This document shows positions 25,604-34,603 of a DNA stretch of 60,295 bases, piece by piece. Origin of the DNA: Arthrobacter sp. Y81 (GTDB lineage: Bacteria > Actinomycetota > Actinomycetes > Actinomycetales > Micrococcaceae). Where the stretch lies: NCBI RefSeq assembly GCF_002929335.1, contig NZ_PJIL01000022.1, positions 1 to 60,295 of the forward strand, given 5' to 3'. Made by a program: the position numbers and the translations under genes. Numbering within the stretch: the stretch's first letter is position 1; every line of letters begins with the position of its first letter. The notes under the pieces were generated by a model, which was not told the DNA's origin, did not search any database, and was given only the letters and a program-made list of their open reading frames with translations.

Positions 25604-26392
25604 ATGTCACGTCGTGTAGAGGATCGCAGCATCCTTATTACAGGTGCCGGCAGCGGTATGGGCCGCGTAATCGCCCTCGCGCTGGCAGGCGAGGGAGCCA
25701 ACATCACGCTCCTCGATCTAAACCTCGACGCAGCTAAAAGTGTCAAGGACGAGATCACCGCCGCCGGCGGTAGAGCCGTCGCCGTTTCCGGTAACGTCGT
25801 CAATCGGGCCGACGTCGCGATGGCCGTCAAAACCAGCGTGGAGTCGTTCGGCCGGCTGGACTGCATGTTCGCCATCGCGGGCATTATCAAGCCGACGCAC
25901 TTCCTCGAGACCACCGAAGAGAACTTCCGCAGCACGCTCGACGTGAACGCCTTGGGAACCCTTATCTGCCAGCAGGAGGCCGCCTTGCAGATGATCAAGC
26001 AGGGCGACGGCGGCAAGCTAATCGTCACGTCCTCCATCGCAGGCCGTCAGGGCTACCCGAACTTCGCGTCCTACTGCGCGAGCAAGTTCGCGGTGACCGC
26101 TCTGAACCAGTCAGCCGCCCACGCACTGGCGAAGCACAAGATCACATCCAATGCCTTTGCCCCCGGTGTCGTGGACACCCCGCTCTGGAAGAAGCTGGAC
26201 CTGGACCTCATGGACATGGGCGATTCATCCCGCCCTGGCGAGGCCTTCGAGTCGTTTTCCGGAGCGAACCTGATCGGTCGCAAAGGTGTCCCGGAGGACG
26301 TGGTGGGCACGGCGCTCTTCCTCGCTTCCTCGGACTCCGATTACATGACAGGCCAGACCATCATGATCGACGGCGGCATGGTCCTCGTGTAA
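25604..26392 (+). CDS. SDR-family alcohol dehydrogenase, copy 1
   Basis: 262 aa classical short-chain dehydrogenase. The cofactor motif is ITGAGSGMGRVIAL, the LDLN segment favours NAD(H), the catalytic Ser is in VTSSIAG and the Tyr-Lys pair in YCASKFAVT. The ATG at 25604 has AGGAG seven bases upstream; the frame upstream of this is spurious. SDRs of this type include cyclohexanol and cyclopentanol dehydrogenases, which would supply ketone to the monooxygenase. No partner gene is adjacent on the plus strand. Confidence 0.83.
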   Translation: MSRRVEDRSILITGAGSGMGRVIALALAGEGANITLLDLNLDAAKSVKDEITAAGGRAVAVSGNVVNRADVAMAVKTSVESFGRLDCMFAIAGIIKPTHFLETTEENFRSTLDVNALGTLICQQEAALQMIKQGDGGKLIVTSSIAGRQGYPNFASYCASKFAVTALNQSAAHALAKHKITSNAFAPGVVDTPLWKKLDLDLMDMGDSSRPGEAFESFSGANLIGRKGVPEDVVGTALFLASSDSDYMTGQTIMIDGGMVLV

Positions 26393-26943
26393 CCAACTGA
26401 GCGGGCTGCCACCCGATGGGCCCGGGTTCATGAGCCCCTTAGACCAGGGCACGGCAAGCCGCTCATCATTGGCCAACACGGTGCCCGTGGCCCGGTCGCA
26501 TTTGCCCGCCGCGACCGGGCCACGGCCGGCGGTCGGCACAGCCCAGCCCAGCCGCCGCATTCAGCACGGCGGATCCCGAGATGCCCGCGACAACCGCGGG
26601 AACCATGGATGGCGGGATCCTAGGGACGTGTCACGCGGGGGGAAAGTCCATCTGCGCGCGCTCCGGATAGGGGAATGTCGCTCTACTCGAAGCCCTCAGG
26701 CAGCAGGTCGTGAGGCCGGATGCGGCTCGCCTGGTTCAGGCTCGAAGCCCTCGCCCCCAGATTGGGGCCCCGGGACCGACGACAGCGTCACCGGGGCGGT
26801 CTCAAAATCCTCAGCGCCGGGGTCGGCGGGCCATGCTTAAGGCCATCCAAAGGTCTGTCGCCGGGTCATTGCAATGACCCGGCGACGCCCCCTGCAGAAT
26901 CGGAGGCGCCGCCGGAATCAACTGCCCGAGGTCAGTGACGTTC
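26393..26943. other. Gene-free stretch between convergent SDR and ABC operon
   Basis: About 550 bp. A 30-bp perfect palindrome at 26857-26886 is the only strong structure. Frames across the segment show no ribosome site or recognisable domain. Confidence 0.6.
26857..26886. terminator. 30-bp perfect palindrome, bidirectional terminator candidate
   Basis: Left arm GTCGCCGGGTCATTG (26857-26871) is followed directly by its exact reverse complement. Located just past the end of the minus-strand ABC operon, it would form a very stable hairpin at the mRNA 3-prime end. There is no U-tract. Confidence 0.6.
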
Positions 26944-27924
26944 TCAGGCGACAGCCAGGTGCGGACGGCGCCTCTGCAAGGATGCCCTATAGGCGACCGC
27001 CTTCGAGATGGCGAATTCCAAGAGGATCACGACCAGAAGGAGGACGCCCGTGAACAGTTCGGTCACGAAGGCCTTGACCCCGATGGAAGACATTCCCGCA
27101 GCAAGGACCGCGGTGATGGCGATGCCGAACGCGACGTTGATCATGCCGCCGCGCCCTCCAGTGAGGCTGACTCCGCCGATGAGAACTGCCGCCAGCGCCA
27201 GAAGGAGCATGTTTGCCAGACCATCCGGCGTCGCAGACCCGCCCCGGAAGGACGACAGCGCCCCGGCCAGGGCGCCGCATCCACCGGAAATGGCAAAGGC
27301 GAGCACCAGACGCGACCTGAGCTTGACTCCCGAGGCGACGGCTTCCTGCCGGGCTCCGCCGATCGATGAGATCTCGCGGCCCCACCGTGTCCGCGACAGG
27401 AAGATGCCCAGAACGGCGAGCACGGCGATCGTTGTGAGCGACAGAGGCGTGAAGACCCAGATCCGGACCATGAGCGCATCGCTCAGCTTGTAGTCGGTGA
27501 GGGTGACCGGGACGCCGTCGGTAGCCAACCAGGTGGCGCCGCGGAGCAGGATCAGCGTTCCAACCGTGAACACGAGCGAGCTGATACCCAGCCGTGCAAT
27601 CACCCAGCCTTGGAGCGAGCCGAGCAGCACTCCCACGACTGTGGCGATGAGGATGCTCGCTATCAGGCCGAGGCCTCCGAGTTGCACGGCGATCGCCCCT
27701 GCAAATGCGGCCATGGAGGCGACGGAAAGATCGAACTCGCCGGCGATCATCGTCACCGCCAGTCCGGCCGCGATGACACCGAGCGGGATGAGTCGTTCGA
27801 GCGACGAGAACAGGGCAGCTTCCCCGCGAAAGCCGGGTGAGACCATCACCATGATGCCGACGACCAGCAGGAGGACGACTATTTGGAGCGAGTACTTAAG
27901 GAAGAATTCCTTGGCTGCGTTCAT
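26944..27924 (-). CDS. Sugar-type ABC transporter permease (RbsC-like), second permease
   Basis: About 326 aa with some nine hydrophobic helices. MIAGEFDLSVASMAAFAGAIA is the characteristic RbsC/AraH-type motif, and GGVSLTGGRGG matches the conserved loop. The ATG at 27924 overlaps the upstream permease stop by 4 nt (ATGA). It is the last gene of a four-gene importer operon (binding protein, ATPase, two permeases) and would form a heterodimeric channel with the preceding permease. The longer frame to 28416 is antisense noise. Confidence 0.88.
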   Translation of the reverse strand: MNAAKEFFLKYSLQIVVLLLVVGIMVMVSPGFRGEAALFSSLERLIPLGVIAAGLAVTMIAGEFDLSVASMAAFAGAIAVQLGGLGLIASILIATVVGVLLGSLQGWVIARLGISSLVFTVGTLILLRGATWLATDGVPVTLTDYKLSDALMVRIWVFTPLSLTTIAVLAVLGIFLSRTRWGREISSIGGARQEAVASGVKLRSRLVLAFAISGGCGALAGALSSFRGGSATPDGLANMLLLALAAVLIGGVSLTGGRGGMINVAFGIAITAVLAAGMSSIGVKAFVTELFTGVLLLVVILLEFAISKAVAYRASLQRRRPHLAVA

Positions 27925-28910
27925 CGGGTACTGACCTTTCTGAGAACGTGAAGAGCTACCACGAGCACCACGACGATGCCTCCAACGAGGAAGACACGCC
28001 AGCCGTTGTCGAGGCCGTGCAGGAGCATGATATTTCCCAGGGCCACGATAAGCAGCGCACCGAGCGCGGACCGGGTGGGGGATCCTTCGCCGCCTGATAC
28101 GGCGGTTCCGCCGACCAGAACCGCCGCGATGACGTCCATGGTGAGTCCGGCGAGGTCGTTGGCCTGCATCTGATGCAGCTGTGAGGCGTTCAGGGCGCCG
28201 GCGACTCCGAGGCCAACCCCAAACGCGATGAAGGCCCAGATAGTGGTGGCCTGGGGAGAGATGCCGCTGTTCCTGGCGGTGGCGCGGTTGGCGCCCAGGA
28301 GGTGGATGTTGCGTCCGATCAGGGTGTGTTCGGTGAGGAACCACGCAACGGCCGTGAAGAGCACGAAGATGTAGACAGGCAGCGGGATTTCCAGGAAGTT
28401 CCACGTTGCCAGCCACGCCACGTCCACACTGCCCGCGGTTACCACGGCGCCCTTGGTAGCGATCGCCACCAGGCCATAGATGACCGAGCCCACGGCGAGG
28501 GTGGTGATGACGGGGTTGAGTCCGGCGCCGACGATGAGGCCCTGCATGATCCCCAACGTCACCGATACCGCGACGGCGGCGCCGAGCCCAGCCAGCGCCG
28601 ATCCGGTCAGGCCTGACACCGCAAGGAACACAATGCCGGCAAGAACGGTGGAGGACGCGATGCCGAGTGAGAAAAAATTGCCGGAAATCGTGATCGCAGT
28701 CATCGAGACAGCGATGATTCCGACGATGGAGGTATTGATCAGGATCGCTCGAATATTCGCAAAGGTGGCGAAATCGGGCGTGCTGATGGCGGACGCGATG
28801 AACACCGCCGCCAGGAGAAGCGGGAGCGTGTGGCTGTTGACGAAGCGGACGACGCTGCCTCTGGTTGGCCGGGCGGTGAAGTCGGCGGCAATGCTTGCTG
28901 TACTAGTCAT
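27921..28910 (-). CDS. Sugar-type ABC transporter permease (RbsC-like), first permease
   Basis: About 329 aa. The helix-rich sequence contains SMTAITISGNFFSLGIASSTV (variant of the GxxDLSVG motif) and GGTAVSGGEGSPTRS. GAGGA lies eight bases before the ATG at 28910, which overlaps the ATPase stop by 8 nt. Two distinct permeases rather than a homodimer is common in AI-2 and some sugar importers. Substrate is unknown. Confidence 0.87.
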   Translation of the reverse strand: MTSTASIAADFTARPTRGSVVRFVNSHTLPLLLAAVFIASAISTPDFATFANIRAILINTSIVGIIAVSMTAITISGNFFSLGIASSTVLAGIVFLAVSGLTGSALAGLGAAVAVSVTLGIMQGLIVGAGLNPVITTLAVGSVIYGLVAIATKGAVVTAGSVDVAWLATWNFLEIPLPVYIFVLFTAVAWFLTEHTLIGRNIHLLGANRATARNSGISPQATTIWAFIAFGVGLGVAGALNASQLHQMQANDLAGLTMDVIAAVLVGGTAVSGGEGSPTRSALGALLIVALGNIMLLHGLDNGWRVFLVGGIVVVLVVALHVLRKVSTR

Positions 28911-30414
28911 GATTCGCATCCTCACGGTGCATTACTTCGCGGACGAGGGCGGATTCGGTCCACTCGCCTGCGGGTCGGATAGATGTTTGTTCGCCGCGGA
29001 AGTAAGTGGCGATCGTGTCGGAGAGGCCCAGGATTTCGTTGGTGTCCGAGGAGCTGACGATCACGCCTACCCCCGAGTCGCTGAGTCGCCGAAGCTGGGC
29101 GTAGATATCGGCACGCGCGCCGATATCCACGCCGCGGGTGGGCTCCTCAACCAGCAGGACGCGCGGATTAATTCCGAGCCATTTGCCCAGGGCCACCTTT
29201 TGCTGGTTCCCGCCCGAAAGCGTCCCCACGTTCGAGTTCATGCGTTTGACGTCGATGGCGAAGTGCGAGGCGTAGCGGTTTGTCTCGTCGACTTCCTGCC
29301 GGGCGCTGACGAACCCTACGGCGGACAGCCGGTGCAGCCAGGGCGACGACAGGTTCCGGCGGATCGGGACTCTCGCGAAGATACCGTCCTTCTTCCGGTC
29401 CGCGGAGCAGTAGGCAACGCCGGCCGAGATTCCGTTCTGCCTGCCGCGGGTGTTAAGCGGCTGGCTGTCCAGGAGAACCTCCCCGGAGACGATCTCGCCG
29501 ACGCCGGCAAGTGCCTCCATCAGCTCCGCCGTTCCCGAGCCGAGCTGCCCGGTCAGGCCCAGGATCTCACCGCGCCGGAGCGTCAGGTTGATCTCGGAAC
29601 GGAGCTCGGGAATCCGGAGCCCGCGTGTCTCCAGCACGACTTCACCGACCGCCGCGGATTTGCCCGGATAGAGGTGGCCCAGCTCCCGGCCGATCATCTT
29701 CGCGACGATCGTCTCAACATCGAGCTCTTTGACCTCTAGAGGGGCCTCGCTCTTACCGTTGCGGAAAACGGTGACGCGGTCAGCAATCTCGAAAACCTCG
29801 CCCAGCCTGTGGGTGACATAGACGACGCTCCGCCCCTCCGACGCGAGACGCTTGACGGCATCGAGTACGCGGACGATCTCAGCGTCCGAGAGGGCTGCAG
29901 TCGGTTCGTCGAAGATGATGACCTTGGCGTCCCTGGCCAGCACGCGCGCGATCTCAAGAAGTTGCATCTCCGCAACGGAGAGTTCCTCGACCGGTGTGGA
30001 AGGGTTCAGCCCGGCAAGCCCGACGCGCTCAAGGATCGCGACGGCGTTGTCGTTCAGTCTGCGGGGGCTCCACCACCAGGGCGTGCCCTGCTGGCCGAGC
30101 ACGAGGTTCTGGGCCACGGTCATGGTTCCGACCGTGCTGAACTCTTGCTGGACGACGGCGATCCCGGCCGCCTGTGACAGCGAGACGCTGGAGATATTTG
30201 TCGGGGTTCCATCGATCTCGATGGAACCCTTGTCGGGTGAGACGAGGCCAGAGATGACCTTGACGATGGTGCTTTTGCCGGCGCCGTTCTCACCCAAGAG
30301 GGCCATGACCTCGCCGGCCCGGAGTTCGAAACGCACGTCCGAGAGGGCGTTCACTGCCCCGTAAGACTTGAAGATGCCGTTCGCCTCAAGGCGAAGGGGA
30401 GTGCTTCCAGTCAT
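28903..30414 (-). CDS. Sugar-type ABC transporter ATPase, two ABC domains (RbsA/MglA-like)
   Basis: 503 aa. The first domain is intact: Walker A LLGENGAGKSTIVK, signature LSVAEMQLLEIARV, Walker B VIIFDEPTAAL. In the second the Walker A is degenerate (LTGQLGSGTAELMEAL) while LSGGNQQKVALGKWL and LLVEEPTRGVD remain. This asymmetry is normal for the family. AGGAG lies seven bases before the ATG. A hairpin at 30468-30514 separates it from the binding-protein gene upstream. Confidence 0.92.
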   Translation of the reverse strand: MTGSTPLRLEANGIFKSYGAVNALSDVRFELRAGEVMALLGENGAGKSTIVKVISGLVSPDKGSIEIDGTPTNISSVSLSQAAGIAVVQQEFSTVGTMTVAQNLVLGQQGTPWWWSPRRLNDNAVAILERVGLAGLNPSTPVEELSVAEMQLLEIARVLARDAKVIIFDEPTAALSDAEIVRVLDAVKRLASEGRSVVYVTHRLGEVFEIADRVTVFRNGKSEAPLEVKELDVETIVAKMIGRELGHLYPGKSAAVGEVVLETRGLRIPELRSEINLTLRRGEILGLTGQLGSGTAELMEALAGVGEIVSGEVLLDSQPLNTRGRQNGISAGVAYCSADRKKDGIFARVPIRRNLSSPWLHRLSAVGFVSARQEVDETNRYASHFAIDVKRMNSNVGTLSGGNQQKVALGKWLGINPRVLLVEEPTRGVDIGARADIYAQLRRLSDSGVGVIVSSSDTNEILGLSDTIATYFRGEQTSIRPAGEWTESALVREVMHREDANHD

Positions 30415-30467
30415 TCGTTTCTCCTAGGTTTGCAATGTGTGGCGCACAGGGCGCGCATCAGATGGCT

Positions 30468-30514
30468 GCGGAGCCTCGGACAGCTCCGGTGGTGAGAGGT
30501 ATCCGAGGCTCCGC
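30468..30514 (-). terminator. Intercistronic hairpin between binding protein and ATPase genes
   Basis: A 13-bp perfect stem, GCGGAGCCTCGGA / TCCGAGGCTCCGC, lies in the 128-bp gap. In importer operons such structures commonly allow more binding protein than ATPase to be made, through partial termination or mRNA protection. Confidence 0.65.
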
Positions 30515-30542
30515 GGTTGGGGTGAACTCCAGTTGAGGGGTC

Positions 30543-31700
30543 CTATTTGCCCATCAGCTTGTCGAACGAGAGGCCCCAGATGTCGAAGGAGGCATTGTTC
30601 TCGGCCGTCACTTGGGGATTCATCATGTATGTGGCCGTGTGCGGGGCTTCGACCTTGAGTTCAGGCTTGGTCGCCGACGATTCGATAGTGACGTCGCCGG
30701 ACTGCACCTGGCCGGTGGCGATGTACTGCGCGGCGGTCCGGACCACGAGGGCTCCCTCGATCACCGGGGACTGCAGGGTGGCGGACCAGATCTTGCCGCT
30801 GCGCAGGTTGGTCATGTCGCCAGAGGAGGTTCCGGTGATCAGAATGACGTCCTTACCCGGCTTCAGCCCGTTCTGCTCCAGCGCCTGCACCACACCGTTT
30901 GCCACGTCGTTACTGTGTGCGTAGACGATGTCGATGCCCTGTCCGAGGAAGCGGGGGATGACCTGGCTGGCTGCCTTGAAGCCGCCCTGCGCGTCAACGG
31001 TCGGGGTGGGTTCGACGGCGAGCATGTTGAAAGCGCCCGGAGTGGCTTCCGCGAAGGCTTTCTCACGGTCATCACCGGCTGCGTACCCGGCGGTGAACCG
31101 GATCTCCACGACGTTGGGCTTGCCGCCGGGGCCGTGGAACTTGACCCCTTCGGCCTTGAGCTTCTCGACTGCGGCGAGCGCGTTGGCTCCGGCTTCCTTG
31201 CCGATGCCTGTGTCCGAGACCCCCGAGTAGGCGGTCACGTACTTTGACGCTTCCGGCGTGACCAGGTTATTGAACTGGATCACAGGTGCCTGCGCGGAAA
31301 GGAGGCGAATCGAGTTCGTTGCGGCGGCGGCGCCAGCCGGCCACATCAGTACCGCGGCTGCCCGCTCACCGGTGGCAAGCCATTCCTGGACTTGCTGGTC
31401 CTGCTCGGTCTGGTCCCAGTTGTTCTCGACGATGTTGACGGTGTAGTTCAGGGCTTTCGCCTCGTCCTTGATGGACTGCGAGGCGGCGGCCAGATAGACG
31501 TTCGAGGTCGACGGCATGAAGACTTTGAGGAGAGCGCCGCCTCCATCCGTCGTGCCGGTGCCTTTGCCGTGGGACGCGGCCGGGGCGCCCGGGGCGGCGC
31601 TGCTGCTGCTGGTGCTGCATGCAGCGGTAGAGGTGAGAAGGCCGGTAGCGAGGACCGCAACGGCGATCTTTCGCCATGCGCGGGCATACGAAAAATGCAT
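30543..31700 (-). CDS. ABC transporter substrate-binding lipoprotein (type 1 PBP)
   Basis: 385 aa. The signal peptide AVAVLATGLLTSTAACS carries a lipobox with Cys28. It is followed by a Ser/Gly-rich linker and a ribose-binding-protein-like fold (LLKVFMPSTSNVYLAAASQSI, VIQFNN, DIVYAHSNDVANGVVQALEQ). The start is the ATG at 31700 with AAGGAG nine bases upstream; an in-frame extension to 31853 lacks a site. It is first in the importer operon. Family ligands are sugars, but location among cycloalkane genes leaves open another polar ligand. Confidence 0.87.
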   Translation of the reverse strand: MHFSYARAWRKIAVAVLATGLLTSTAACSTSSSSAAPGAPAASHGKGTGTTDGGGALLKVFMPSTSNVYLAAASQSIKDEAKALNYTVNIVENNWDQTEQDQQVQEWLATGERAAAVLMWPAGAAAATNSIRLLSAQAPVIQFNNLVTPEASKYVTAYSGVSDTGIGKEAGANALAAVEKLKAEGVKFHGPGGKPNVVEIRFTAGYAAGDDREKAFAEATPGAFNMLAVEPTPTVDAQGGFKAASQVIPRFLGQGIDIVYAHSNDVANGVVQALEQNGLKPGKDVILITGTSSGDMTNLRSGKIWSATLQSPVIEGALVVRTAAQYIATGQVQSGDVTIESSATKPELKVEAPHTATYMMNPQVTAENNASFDIWGLSFDKLMGK

Positions 31701-31901
31701 GTGTCTATGCTCCTTTGAATAGAGTGGGTGAGGGGGTTGAATGCCAGGAATAACGCAGTGCGTCAGGATTTTCCTCATCGGCGGTTCGTGGAGATGCTCC
31801 ACGGAATCAGGTGCGGCCGAGCCGGACCCGTTCCTGACCTGGTCGCAGGACAAACCCGAGTTCTAGGATTCTTGCGCGGATTAGCACCTGAATCCGTGCC
31901 C

Positions 31902-31918
31902 TGTACAGAACTTGAACA
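31902..31918. promoter_or_regulatory. TGT-N11-ACA site upstream of ABC operon
   Basis: TGTACAGAACTTGAACA, 202-218 nt upstream of the binding-protein start; one arm is imperfect relative to the site at 32074. Confidence 0.4.
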
Positions 31919-32072
31919 TTGGTCCGTGAGTCAGACTCGCCGATTCCATCAGTCCTTTAGCCGGTTCCTTCGTTCGGGCGCCAAGGAGGGCTGCCGACCG
32001 TGGGGTCCGGGCCGCTCAACTCCGCTGCCCACCCGCCGGGGTGGGGCTTTAGCAAAGTGTTGGTGGGTCAAA

Positions 32073-32091
32073 GTGTTCAATTTTTGAACAA
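32073..32091. promoter_or_regulatory. Perfect palindrome TGTTCAATTTTTGAACA
   Basis: A 17-bp palindrome (32074-32090) within the shared GTGT-N11-ACAC frame, 174-190 nt upstream of the short GAF/Fis regulator. It is the most symmetric member of the set. Confidence 0.55.
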
Positions 32092-32263
32092 TTTGCCCGT
32101 GGAGCCGAACCCGATTGTGGGTTATGTCACACTTGAAGGGTGCCGCTCATGACGTCGACAGGGGACAGTCAAATTGACCGGCACCAGTTCAGCTTGTGAA
32201 GCGGAGTTTCTCGCGCCCGGCTGGACGATTCCATCACACGCAATGACGCGGAGGAACAACAAG

Positions 32264-33202
32264 ATGTCGAATTCGGCCGAGGAGCAGTTGTCTCTCTTGA
32301 AGGTAGCGCGAAGAGCCATCTCCTCGACGCAGGAGGCACTTGAAGGGACTACGACCTGGCTGGCCCTTACTGACGCCGATGGAAGGGTGACCTACGAATG
32401 GGCAGCTGCTCCGAGCCTGCGTCGGCATCTGGCGCGCGCAGATGTAACGGAGGGCGCCGACCTCGCCCAGGGTTCTGCGGGCACGAATGGAGTCGGTGTC
32501 GCGCTTGCGACCCGCGCTTCCACCATTGTTCAAGGCACCGACCACCTGGATGAGCGCATGCACAACCTCGTCTGCGCAGCGAGTCCGGTCCTGCACCCAA
32601 TTACGCGAAAACTTCTCGGCGCCGTTAACGTTACGTGCCTTGCCGGCGAGCCGAACCCGCATCTGAAGATTGCGCTCAACATGCTGCTGACCGGCATTCA
32701 GGATTCGCTGACCCGCCTGTCCCGCGCCCGCCATCAGCGGCTTCTTGATGCCCATTTGCGGGTGAAAGCGGGAACGGGCGCGGCCGTCATTACACTGGAC
32801 CGTTACACCATGATCGCCGAGGATGGTCTCGGCGGCCTATCGTTTGACCGGGAACAGCTGTGGCATTATGTCGAAGAGGCAGGGCCCTTCACCAAGGAGT
32901 TTGTCCTGCCCACCGGCGTTCGTGCGCAGATCGTGCCCGTGATGCCTCCCAGGACTGCGGAGGGCTGTTCATTGGTGCTCAGCCGTCTGAGTGTCGCAAG
33001 CCTTGCTGGATCGCACGTGAAAGGTTCCAACGCCGGGCCCCGGACGGTAGTCCTGCCCGAGCTGAGCCAGCTGGAGCTGGCCGAGCGGGAGATCATCGCA
33101 TCGGTGCTAAGGGAGTGCCGCGGAAACAAATCGGACGCTGCAGAGCAACTTCGCATCGCACGCGGGACGCTCTACGAGAGAATCCGTCGATACGGACTGT
33201 AG
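32264..33202 (+). CDS. Short GAF/Fis transcriptional regulator without AAA domain
   Basis: 312 aa. The GAF-like N-terminus has LAQGSAGTNGVGVALATRAS and LVCAASPVLHPITRKLLGAVNVT, as in AcoR proteins. The Fis-type helix-turn-helix is at the C-terminus (NKSDAAEQLRIARGTLYERIRRYGL). The entire central ATPase is absent. The start is the ATG at 32264 (GGAGG about ten bases upstream). It is divergent from the sugar-type importer, which it probably controls through the palindromes between them. Confidence 0.8.
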   Translation: MSNSAEEQLSLLKVARRAISSTQEALEGTTTWLALTDADGRVTYEWAAAPSLRRHLARADVTEGADLAQGSAGTNGVGVALATRASTIVQGTDHLDERMHNLVCAASPVLHPITRKLLGAVNVTCLAGEPNPHLKIALNMLLTGIQDSLTRLSRARHQRLLDAHLRVKAGTGAAVITLDRYTMIAEDGLGGLSFDREQLWHYVEEAGPFTKEFVLPTGVRAQIVPVMPPRTAEGCSLVLSRLSVASLAGSHVKGSNAGPRTVVLPELSQLELAEREIIASVLRECRGNKSDAAEQLRIARGTLYERIRRYGL

Positions 33203-33301
33203 GGTCCGACCGCCAGTTGCACGCCCTGATCGCCGGCCGGCAGCCCGCGCCTAACTCCGTGTCAGGAATGTGCTCGATTTCCACAGCCCAGTCCCCCATG
33301 C

Positions 33302-33337
33302 GAAAGCACGGCCACCCTGTTGGATGGCCGTGCTTTC
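33302..33337. terminator. Bidirectional intrinsic terminator
   Basis: A perfect 13-bp stem, GAAAGCACGGCCA / TGGCCGTGCTTTC, with a 10-nt loop lies between the convergent regulator and acyl-CoA dehydrogenase genes. TTTC and GAAA ends give a short T-run on both strands. Confidence 0.8.
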
Positions 33338-33403
33338 TTAGTGCAGCAGTTCCCTATGGAGGGGGTGCCGGAACTGTACCGAACCCTGCCGGCGTCGGTT
33401 TCG

Positions 33404-34603
33404 TCAGGAGAAGGCTGAGATGCCGGTGATCTCACGGCCCAGGATCAGGGATTGGATGGAATCCGTCCCTTCATAGGTATGGACCACTTCCATGTCGGTC
33501 AGGTGGCGAGCCACGTGGTGTTCCAGCAGGATCCCGTTCCCGCCAAACATGTCACGCGCATCCCGGCACAGCGTCCGCGCCTTGTCCCCGGTGAACATCT
33601 TGGCCAGGGAAGCCTGTTCGTTGCTGAGCCGGCCCTCGTCCTGAAGTGCCGCGGTACGGAAGCAGATCAGCTGCATGGCCGTGAGGTCCGCAAGCATGTT
33701 GGCAAGCTTGTTCTGCACCAGCTGGTAGCTGGCAATCGGCTTGCCGAACTGCACGCGTTCCCGGGCGTACTGGACCGCCATCTCATAGGCGGCGGTGGCG
33801 TGGCCCAGCGATTCCCAAGCCACAGTGCTGCGGGTGGTGTTGAGCACCGCTCCGACGTCGCGGAAGGACTTCGACTTGGCCAGCAGGTTTCCGGCGGGGA
33901 TCCGCAGACCGTCGATCTCGATCTGTGCCTGCTGGATCGCCCGTTTGGCCATCTTTCCTGTGATGGCCTCGGCACTGTATCCGGCGGGGTAGCCGCCGTC
34001 GTCGTTCTTTTCCAGGACGAAGGCCTTCACCTTTTGGTCGGTTGTGTCGCGGGCCCAAATGATAACGAGGTCCGCCACGTGGCCCAGCCCGATCCAGCGT
34101 TTGGATCCGTTGATGACGTAGTGCTCGCCGTCGAGCCGGGCGGAGGTTTCCAGGGCCACGGAGTCGGAGCCGTGGTCCGGTTCGGTCAGCGCGAACGCGC
34201 CGAGCTTTTCCAGTTTCGCCATCGGCACCAGCCAGCGCTGCTTCTGCTCGTCGCTGCCGAGGAGGTTGATGGTGCCCATCGCCAGCCCGGAGTGGACGGC
34301 GTTAAAGGTGTTGATGCTGCCGTCACCTCGCGAGAGTTCCATCGCGACGAGGCCGGTCTGCAGCCGGGTCAGCCCGGGGCAACCATAGCCCTGGATGGCT
34401 GTGCCGATGATTCCCAGCCCTGCGAATTTTGGCACCAACTGATACGGGAAGTCCGCCTTCTCCCAGTATTCGTTGATGATGGGCTTGACGTCCTTTTCGA
34501 CGAAGGACCGGACGCTGGCGATCAGCGCACGGTCGGTGTCATTGAGGTAGTCGTCCAGTGCGTAGAAGTCGGAATTGACGGAAACGTCCGTTGCGGTGGT
34601 CAT
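33404..34603 (-). CDS. Acyl-CoA dehydrogenase, glutaryl-CoA dehydrogenase-like
   Basis: 399 aa FAD enzyme. FALTEPDHGSDSVALET and WIGLGHVADLVIIWARD are FAD-binding segments; the base is Glu378 in HTYEGTDSIQSLILGREITG, the position used by glutaryl-CoA dehydrogenases. It would oxidise a dicarboxylyl-CoA (glutaryl- or adipyl-CoA) to the enoyl-CoA. The ATG at 34603 overlaps the CoA-transferase stop by 1 nt (TGATG) with GAGGAG upstream. The C-terminal 50 residues are closely matched by the remnant at 52622-52795. Confidence 0.87.
   Translation of the reverse strand: MTTATDVSVNSDFYALDDYLNDTDRALIASVRSFVEKDVKPIINEYWEKADFPYQLVPKFAGLGIIGTAIQGYGCPGLTRLQTGLVAMELSRGDGSINTFNAVHSGLAMGTINLLGSDEQKQRWLVPMAKLEKLGAFALTEPDHGSDSVALETSARLDGEHYVINGSKRWIGLGHVADLVIIWARDTTDQKVKAFVLEKNDDGGYPAGYSAEAITGKMAKRAIQQAQIEIDGLRIPAGNLLAKSKSFRDVGAVLNTTRSTVAWESLGHATAAYEMAVQYARERVQFGKPIASYQLVQNKLANMLADLTAMQLICFRTAALQDEGRLSNEQASLAKMFTGDKARTLCRDARDMFGGNGILLEHHVARHLTDMEVVHTYEGTDSIQSLILGREITGISAFS

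Larger units (their letters stand above)
31701..32263. other. Divergent regulatory region (ABC operon / GAF-Fis regulator)
   Basis: 563 bp without a convincing gene. It contains two TGT-N11-ACA sites (31902-31918 and 32074-32090), the second a perfect 17-bp palindrome, and AT-rich sequence around 32071-32099 that could hold promoters. Confidence 0.6.
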
